Below, piece after piece: positions 7,322-10,753 of a DNA stretch of 10,753 bases. Location of the stretch: contig JAJFIE010000040.1 in assembly GCA_021775275.1 (NCBI GenBank), positions 1 to 10,753 of the forward strand, in the 5' to 3' direction. The notes beneath the pieces are model-generated. The model made no database searches, was not told the DNA's origin, and was given only the letters and a program-made list of their open reading frames with translations. This DNA is from Rhodospirillales bacterium (GTDB lineage: Bacteria; Pseudomonadota; Alphaproteobacteria; Rhodospirillales; Casp-alpha2). Both the position numbers and the translations under genes were made by a program. Positions within the stretch are counted from its first letter, which is position 1. Each line of letters begins with the position of its first letter.

Positions 7322-7351
7322 TGCACAACATACTGCGGCGACGCATATTAT
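7321..7351 (+). promoter_or_regulatory. candidate promoter of the ubiK-like gene
   Basis: TTGCAC at 7321-7326 is followed by CATATT (7344-7349, spacer 17) or TATTAT (7346-7351, spacer 19). The predicted leader to the ATG at 7401 is about 45 bases. It is back to back with the hldD promoter. Confidence 0.35.
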
Positions 7352-7400
7352 GTGTGAAGTTGCGTACGAAAATGGTTGCCATTTGGAAGGAAAAGGTCCC

Positions 7401-7712
7401 ATGCAAACATCAAACCGTCTGTTCGATGATATGGCCAAGGTCGCCAATAGTGCCGTATCCACACTCACCGGCATGAAAAGTGAAATCGAGGCGATGGTAC
7501 GTCACCAGATCGAAAAATTGCTGGTTGATTCTGATCTGGTGGCTCGCGATGAATTCGAGGCTGTTAAGGCAATGGCCGCCGAAGCCCGTCTGCAGCAGGA
7601 AAAACTGGAAAAGCGCATCGTGGAACTTGAAGCACAATTATCCAGTTCCCCCAAAGCAAGCACGCCCAGGAAACGCCCTGCACCGCGCAAAAAGAAGCCC
7701 GCAGGCAAATAG
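7401..7712 (+). CDS. ubiK: accessory factor UbiK family protein (BMFP, COG2960)
   Basis: The 103-residue protein matches the BMFP/YqiC/UbiK family: a helical N-terminus (FDDMAKVANSAVSTLTGMKSEIEAMV, about 8-33), the LLVDSDLVARDEFEAVKAMA core (40-59), and a coiled coil (about 49-81; EKLEKRIVELEAQL). In enterobacteria UbiK binds UbiJ and helps aerobic ubiquinone synthesis; the Brucella homologue has membrane-fusing activity as a trimer. After the coiled coil is a Pro/Lys/Arg tail (84-103, nine basic residues), suited to membrane or nucleic-acid contact. The start at 7401 has a purine-rich GGAAGGAAAAGG just upstream. A frame continuing back to 7314 lacks family similarity and would overlap the promoter. 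It diverges from hldD. Assignment to the family is firm; the exact function in this organism is inferred. Confidence 0.87.
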   Translation: MQTSNRLFDDMAKVANSAVSTLTGMKSEIEAMVRHQIEKLLVDSDLVARDEFEAVKAMAAEARLQQEKLEKRIVELEAQLSSSPKASTPRKRPAPRKKKPAGK

Positions 7713-7997
7713 TTAGACACCATCGGATAGTTGGGTTCACCCGGAAATCTGACGGATTGCCCCTGATAGTCTGTGAGGTTATCCCGGGTTTTCCACATAT
7801 TTCATGAAATGATCACGCACACGAGACTTGCGCCGATTCCCCGTCACTGGCAGACTATACCTAGTGGGTCGCTTGAGACTGAAGAACAAAATATTGGTGG
7901 TATGCCTATATCTTGTGATTTTCGACGATCTGCACACCCTGGGCATCCATGCACCATGGATCAGGGGTTATGCCACTGGCAAAAAAGGGGAGCGGGT
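7713..7997. other. 285-bp non-coding stretch between ubiK and the YbjN gene
   Basis: No gene is supported here. A frame in phase with the YbjN gene stays open from 7773, but its translation has no family similarity and lacks a plausible ribosome binding site. The stretch holds a 12-bp perfect palindrome ATTTCATGAAAT (7799-7810) and an inverted repeat ATCCATG-CAC-CATGGAT (7945-7961). No convincing promoter hexamers or Rho-independent terminator were found, although the length suggests that the downstream genes have their own promoter here. Confidence 0.5.
7945..7961 (+). repeat. inverted repeat / possible hairpin upstream of the YbjN gene
   Basis: Perfect 7-bp arms (7945-7951 and 7955-7961) around a 3-base loop, ending about 25 bases before the ribosome binding site of the YbjN gene. 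No U-run follows, so it is not an intrinsic terminator. It could be an operator or a leader hairpin. Confidence 0.35.
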
Positions 7998-8501
7998 ATG
8001 TCACTTTTAAGCGCAACCAATCAAACCGCCGAACTCCACCCCCTCGATATCATCGAGCAACTTGTGGAATACAACGATTGGGTCTTTGACCGTCGGAACG
8101 ACGAGGAACTGGCTGTACAGGCGCCGGGGCGTTGGTGCGATTACAGTCTGCACTTTGCCTGGAACGACTCGGTCGACGCCATGCACTTTACCTGTGCGTT
8201 CGACATGCGGGTGCCGACGGAAAAACTGAACCCCATATACGAACTGCTGGCGATTGTTAACGAACGGCTGTGGCTCGGTCACTTCTCGATCTGGGCTGAT
8301 GAAGGTCTGCCCATGTTTCGCCACGCACTTCCCATGCGGGGCGCAGTTCGTCCGTCGCTGGAGCAGGTGGAAGACCTGCTGGATACGGCGCTGATCGAAT
8401 GCGAACGCTTCTACCCGGCGTTTCAGTATGTGGTCTGGGGTGGCAAGTCGGCACAGGATGCGCTTGATGCGGCGTTGATTGAAACGGTCGGCGAGGCCTG
8501 A
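7998..8501 (+). CDS. YbjN-domain protein
   Basis: The 167-residue protein matches the alphaproteobacterial YbjN-domain family (COG5465), which has a secretion-chaperone-like alpha/beta fold. Recognisable parts are HPLDIIEQLVEYNDW (14-28), the GRWCDYSLHFAW strand pair (44-55), CAFDMRVP (66-73), the helix LLAIVNERLWLGHFSIW (83-99), FRHALPMRG (107-115), and the C-terminal ERFYPAFQYVVWGGKSAQDALDAALIETVGEA region (136-167). E. coli YbjN affects motility and stress tolerance, but the biochemical role of the family is unknown. The ATG at 7998 has GGGGAG five bases upstream. A longer frame from 7773 was rejected. proC begins two bases after the stop, so the two are almost certainly co-transcribed and translationally linked. 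Confidence 0.85.
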   Translation: MSLLSATNQTAELHPLDIIEQLVEYNDWVFDRRNDEELAVQAPGRWCDYSLHFAWNDSVDAMHFTCAFDMRVPTEKLNPIYELLAIVNERLWLGHFSIWADEGLPMFRHALPMRGAVRPSLEQVEDLLDTALIECERFYPAFQYVVWGGKSAQDALDAALIETVGEA

Positions 8502-8503
8502 CG

Positions 8504-9319
8504 ATGCCCTTAACCCTGTTACTTGCCGGATGCGGCAAGATGGGGAGCGCATTGCTTGAAGGATGGCTCGAACGAGGCGTCCGCCCGCAAGATGTCACCA
8601 TCGTCGACCCCAACACGGAAATCACCGATCAGTTATGTCGCGATCATGGCGTCGTGACCGTAAGCGCGCCCGATGAGATCGCAGGAGACATTGTCCCCGA
8701 TGTGGTGATGTTGGCGGTTAAACCCCAGACTATGGATGATGTCCTGCCGCACTATGACCGGTTTGGTGCAATGGGCGCCGTTTTCCTGTCCATCGCCGCG
8801 GGCAAGGCTATCGGATATTTTGAGGAACACCTGGGGTCAGACACCGCCATCATCCGCGCCATGCCCAATACCCCTGCCGCCGTTCGGCGGGGAATAACCG
8901 TGGCCTGTACCAACCAAAATGTCAGCGATTCTCAACGCCGGTCCTGTGACGAGCTGTTGCAGGCCGTAGGGTCTGTGGAATGGGTGACGGATGAAGGCCT
9001 GATTGATGCCGTGACCGCATTGTCGGGAGGCGGCCCGGCCTATGTTTGTTTGCTTGTCGAATGTCTTGCTCAGGCCGGCGTTGACGCCGGTCTGCCGGCT
9101 GACCTCGCCATGCGTTTGGCGCGCGAGACCGTTTCCGGATCGGGTGAGTTGCTCCATCGGTCATCGGAACCTGCAGAGACATTGCGCAAGAATGTAACCA
9201 GCCCCGGCGGCACCACAGCCGAGGCGTTACGGGTCTTGATGGCGGACAACGGGTGGCAGCCCCTGATAACCGCCGCTATTGCTGCCGCTACCGCCCGATC
9301 CCGTGAACTGGCAGGCTAA
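8504..9319 (+). CDS. proC: pyrroline-5-carboxylate reductase
   Basis: ProC carries out the last step of proline synthesis in the cytoplasm, reducing 1-pyrroline-5-carboxylate with NAD(P)H. The 271-residue length is standard. The N-terminal Rossmann motif is LLAGCGKMGSALLEGW (6-21), followed by VMLAVKPQ, SIAAGKAIGYFE, IIRAMPNTPAAVRRG, and the dimerisation domain ALSGGGPAYVCLLVECLAQAG. The family signature VTSPGGTTAEALRVL lies near residues 231-245. It starts two bases after the YbjN gene and has no ribosome binding site outside that gene, consistent with re-initiation. Confidence 0.96.
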   Translation: MPLTLLLAGCGKMGSALLEGWLERGVRPQDVTIVDPNTEITDQLCRDHGVVTVSAPDEIAGDIVPDVVMLAVKPQTMDDVLPHYDRFGAMGAVFLSIAAGKAIGYFEEHLGSDTAIIRAMPNTPAAVRRGITVACTNQNVSDSQRRSCDELLQAVGSVEWVTDEGLIDAVTALSGGGPAYVCLLVECLAQAGVDAGLPADLAMRLARETVSGSGELLHRSSEPAETLRKNVTSPGGTTAEALRVLMADNGWQPLITAAIAAATARSRELAG

Positions 9320-9324
9320 TCATC

Positions 9325-9350
9325 CCTGTGATATGATCCTGTGATATGAT
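9325..9350 (+). repeat. 13-bp perfect tandem repeat duplicating an extended -10 element
   Basis: CCTGTGATATGAT occurs at 9325-9337 and again at 9338-9350 with no gap. Each copy contains TG-A-TATGAT, a near-consensus extended -10 (9329-9337 and 9342-9350). No clear -35 hexamer lies 17 bases before either copy, in keeping with extended -10 promoters. Predicted start sites are near 9344 and 9357, just ahead of the COQ9/TetR-like gene. Confidence 0.6.
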
Positions 9351-9370
9351 GGTAACATGGGATCAGGTCA

Positions 9371-9375
9371 AAAGG
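9371..9375 (+). promoter_or_regulatory. ribosome binding site deciding the COQ9-like start
   Basis: AAAGG eight bases before the ATG at 9384. It is preferred to the upstream in-frame ATG at 9357, which has only a weak purine stretch before it. Confidence 0.5.
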
Positions 9376-9383
9376 CCGCAGCC

Positions 9384-10016
9384 ATGGTAAAACATGACAC
9401 GACAGAGCGCAAACTGACCGACGCCGCGTTCGAGCTGGCGGCGACGGTGGCGTGGCGTGATATTGGTATGGCGGCAATTGCCGAGCAAGCGGGTATCTCG
9501 CTGATAGACGCGCTGGTACATTTTCCAAACAAAAACGCCATTCTGGATGCCACCATTCGCGAAGTGAGTACGAAGGCATTATCCGAGTGCGCCGCGTTCA
9601 CCGAAGACGATACCGTCCGTGATCGCCTGTTTGCCTTGTTGATGGCACGCTTTGACGCCATGGCTCCTTACCGGGCGGGAGCGGCAAACATTCTTCGCGG
9701 AGTAGCTTGTGACCCGATCGCCCTCCTCTGTCGGCTACCCCATGCCATGGCGGCCATGGCGCAAATGCTGGAAGCAGTCGGCATCGATTCGAGCGGACTC
9801 GGCGGCGCCGTCCGCACCAAGGGCCTCTCTCTTGTCTTCGCCGACGCTGTCCGTGTGTGGCTTGACGATGAAAGCGAAGACTTGGGGCCAACCATGGCGG
9901 TGCTGGACCGTAATCTGGGCCGGGCAGACATGATCGTCCGCCAGTTTTGCAGAACACCAGGCAGATGCAAAACGAAAGAAACCGAACCTGGCGATGGCCT
10001 TCCGGAAACGCCGTAA
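9384..10016 (+). CDS. COQ9 / TetR-like family protein
   Basis: The 210-residue product has a TetR-type helix-turn-helix (about 12-56; IAEQAGISLIDALVHFPNKNAIL) and a C-terminal half with the COQ9 signature: VWLDDESEDLGPTMAVLDRNL (158-178). COQ9 is a structural TetR relative that binds lipid and supports COQ7 in ubiquinone synthesis in mitochondria; alphaproteobacteria carry the closest bacterial relatives. I favour a ubiquinone role over repression because of this motif and the UbiK-like gene nearby, but DNA binding cannot be excluded. I chose ATG 9384, with AAAGG eight bases upstream. An ATG at 9357 has no clear ribosome binding site and falls at the predicted start of transcription. The tail (191-210) is polar and probably disordered. 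It lies 64 bases after proC. Confidence 0.8.
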   Translation: MVKHDTTERKLTDAAFELAATVAWRDIGMAAIAEQAGISLIDALVHFPNKNAILDATIREVSTKALSECAAFTEDDTVRDRLFALLMARFDAMAPYRAGAANILRGVACDPIALLCRLPHAMAAMAQMLEAVGIDSSGLGGAVRTKGLSLVFADAVRVWLDDESEDLGPTMAVLDRNLGRADMIVRQFCRTPGRCKTKETEPGDGLPETP

Positions 10017-10079
10017 CCCCTGTTATTTACTTGCCGGATATCTTCGCCGAGCTGGTCTTCAGAACCGAACAGAAATAAT

Positions 10080-10100
10080 TTATTGTGCACTGCACAATAA
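10080..10100. promoter_or_regulatory. operator-like palindrome 1 (PhaR-type candidate)
   Basis: A perfect 21-bp inverted repeat with single-base centre C10090; the core is TTGTGCACTGCACAA (TGC-N3-GCA). It ends four bases before the -35 hexamer of the phasin promoter. The Paracoccus PhaR repressor recognises CTGC-N3-4-GCAG elements upstream of phaP, so a PhaR site is a reasonable inference. Confidence 0.65.
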
Positions 10101-10103
10101 TCG

Positions 10104-10134
10104 TTGACACAGCGCCTAACTAGGCGCATATGAT
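10104..10134 (+). promoter_or_regulatory. phasin promoter, 19-bp spacer
   Basis: TTGACA (10104-10109, perfect -35) and TATGAT (10129-10134) are separated by 19 bases. CATATG at 10127-10132 would give a 17-base spacer but is a poorer -10. The start of transcription would be near 10141, inside operator-like palindrome 2. Confidence 0.65.
10112..10127. promoter_or_regulatory. palindrome within the phasin promoter spacer
   Basis: GCGCCTA-AC-TAGGCGC is a perfect 7-bp inverted repeat centred in the 19-bp spacer. Its sequence is unrelated to the flanking TTGTGCA palindromes, so a second regulator is possible. Over-long spacers with a central dyad are typical of MerR-family targets. Confidence 0.5.
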
Positions 10135-10138
10135 GTTC

Positions 10139-10155
10139 ATTGTGCAGTGCACAAT
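10139..10155. promoter_or_regulatory. operator-like palindrome 2 (PhaR-type candidate)
   Basis: ATTGTGCA-G-TGCACAAT, a perfect 17-bp inverted repeat centred at 10147, 57 bp from the centre of palindrome 1 and sharing its TTGTGCA arms. It begins four bases after the -10 and covers the predicted start of transcription, a typical repressor position. Confidence 0.65.
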
Positions 10156-10216
10156 TTAATTTTTCCCCTGTTGCCGCACTTTAAAAAGCCCCGCAACATT
10201 TTTCGGAGATACCGTA

Positions 10217-10726
10217 ATGACCCGCAAAACCTCACCGTTCACAGAATTTGACCCGTTCCAAGCCTGGGCCGGTTTTGATCCCCTTAAGGCAGCCGACCAG
10301 TTCACCAAAATGTTCGGTGACACTGATAAATTCACCAAAATGTTTGGTGTTGGTGACATGCCCCAGACCAACATAGACGCTGTCATGGCCAGCCAGCGCA
10401 AGAGCATGGAAGCCCTGACCGTCGCTAACCAGAAGATGCTCGACGGCGTGCGCGCTGTATCCGAGCGTCAGGCCGAGATCGTTCGTGACGCCGTGGCACA
10501 AACCTCCGCTGCCATGGACGTTCTTGGTAAAGCCAAAAACCCCCAGGAAGTTGTCGAAAAGCAGGCCGAACTGGCACGCACGGCATTTGACAAGTCCGTC
10601 AAGGACCTGACCGAACTGCGCGAACTGGTGGTCAAAACCAACAAGGACGCGGTCGAGCCAATCAATACCCGCATCCAGGAAAGCTTTGACGAAATCAAAG
10701 CGATCACGACCGTTAACGGTAAATAA
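10217..10726 (+). CDS. phaP: phasin (PHA granule-associated protein, Phasin_2 family)
   Basis: Phasins coat intracellular polyhydroxyalkanoate granules and control their number and size. The 169-residue, mainly helical protein carries the family core: ASQRKSMEALTVANQKMLDG (58-77), a long amphipathic helix region with ERQAEIVRDAV (83-93), and the C-terminal region VEKQAELARTAFDKSVKDLTEL through INTRIQESFDEI (113-160). The N-terminus is unusual, with FDPF (11-14) and FDPL (20-23), then a 10-residue tandem repeat DQFTKMFG / DKFTKMFG (27-44). There is no signal peptide, as expected for a cytoplasmic granule protein. GGAG lies eight bases before the ATG. It has its own promoter with two PhaR-like palindromes. 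No phaC or phaR is visible in the window. Confidence 0.92.
   Translation: MTRKTSPFTEFDPFQAWAGFDPLKAADQFTKMFGDTDKFTKMFGVGDMPQTNIDAVMASQRKSMEALTVANQKMLDGVRAVSERQAEIVRDAVAQTSAAMDVLGKAKNPQEVVEKQAELARTAFDKSVKDLTELRELVVKTNKDAVEPINTRIQESFDEIKAITTVNGK
10301..10350 (+). repeat. 30-bp-period repeat in the phasin N-terminus
   Basis: Nineteen of the twenty bases at 10301-10320 and 10331-10350 that start TTCACCAAAATGTT are identical or nearly so (C/T and A/T differences at the end). They encode the two FTKMFG units. The in-frame duplication looks recent. Confidence 0.7.
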
Positions 10727-10743
10727 TCGACCCCGATTTTTTT
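10725..10743 (+). terminator. weak Rho-independent terminator after the phasin gene
   Basis: AATCG-ACCC-CGATT forms a 5-bp stem with a 4-base loop, and T's run without interruption from 10737 to 10743. The stem starts in the phasin stop codon. It is short, so termination may be partial. Confidence 0.45.
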
Positions 10744-10753
10744 GCCATCCGAC

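Noticed and set aside
7314..7400. A longer UbiK-like protein starting at 7314
   Set aside because: It would begin upstream of the candidate -35 region and add residues unlike the family. The purine-rich site before 7401 fits the family start.
7732..7745. GGGT-TC-ACCC as a terminator after ubiK
   Set aside because: The loop would be only two bases and no T-run follows.
7211..7797. DnaA-box-like 9-mers (TGTGGATAC at 7211-7219, TTTTCCACA at 7789-7797)
   Set aside because: Each differs from TTATCCACA by one base, but they are nearly 600 bp apart with a gene between them, without an AT-rich unwinding region or origin-type genes. Chance is the better explanation.
7773..7997. An N-terminal extension of 75 residues for the YbjN-domain protein
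   Set aside because: The frame is open, but the ATG at 7773 has no ribosome binding site and the added sequence lacks family similarity. The ATG at 7998 has GGGGAG at ideal spacing.
9384..10016. Simple annotation as a TetR/AcrR repressor
   Set aside because: The HTH is present, but the C-terminal W-x-D-D-x-S-x-D-x-x-x-TMA-x-LDR-x-L pattern is that of COQ9, so an unqualified repressor call was not used.
10080..10155. The twin palindromes as ends of a small mobile element
   Set aside because: Each copy is itself symmetrical, the 38 bp between them is a promoter, and there is no transposase or target duplication. Operators explain them better.

Overview
The window looks like a chromosomal segment of a free-living alphaproteobacterium with moderately high G+C. 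This rests on gene content: a COQ9/TetR-like protein, a BMFP/UbiK-type small coiled-coil protein, a YbjN-domain protein next to proC, a MidA/NDUFAF7-type methyltransferase directly after lgt, and a Phasin_2-type phasin that implies polyhydroxyalkanoate (PHA) storage. Genus and species cannot be read from the sequence. No RNA genes, insertion sequences, CRISPR arrays or phage genes were seen.

Left part (1-7200, minus strand): one long co-directional gene series with short gaps, read from right to left. The order is hldD (ADP-heptose epimerase for LPS core), lgt (prolipoprotein diacylglyceryl transferase), a MidA-type SAM methyltransferase that overlaps lgt by ATGA, pgeF (peptidoglycan-editing/laccase-domain protein), an M24/creatinase-like protein that has lost its metal ligands, and two lipoproteins, the last of which runs off the left edge. 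A good sigma70-like promoter (TTGCCC-N17-TATAAA) lies at 7259-7287, with a small palindrome in its spacer. Most of the series concerns the cell envelope. The two unrecognised lipoproteins are natural substrates for the Lgt made by the same transcript, and they share a repeated domain of about 100 residues (three copies seen).

Middle part (7401-10016, plus strand, divergent): a ubiK-like gene, a 285-bp non-coding stretch, a YbjN-domain gene, proC two bases later, and a COQ9/TetR-like gene preceded by a perfect 13-bp tandem repeat that duplicates an extended -10 element. The UbiK-like and COQ9-like products both point to ubiquinone biosynthesis, with proC supplying proline.

Right part (10017-10753): a phasin gene whose promoter (TTGACA-N19-TATGAT) is bracketed by two near-identical long palindromes with TGC-N3-GCA cores. 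The 19-bp spacer itself holds a third, unrelated palindrome. This is the densest regulatory structure in the window and probably a PhaR-type operator pair controlling phasin synthesis. A weak terminator follows the phasin gene at the right edge.

The coding content is mostly familiar. The parts that merit attention are the repeat-domain lipoprotein pair, the metal-site-less M24 protein, and the promoter architectures at 9325-9350 and 10080-10155.
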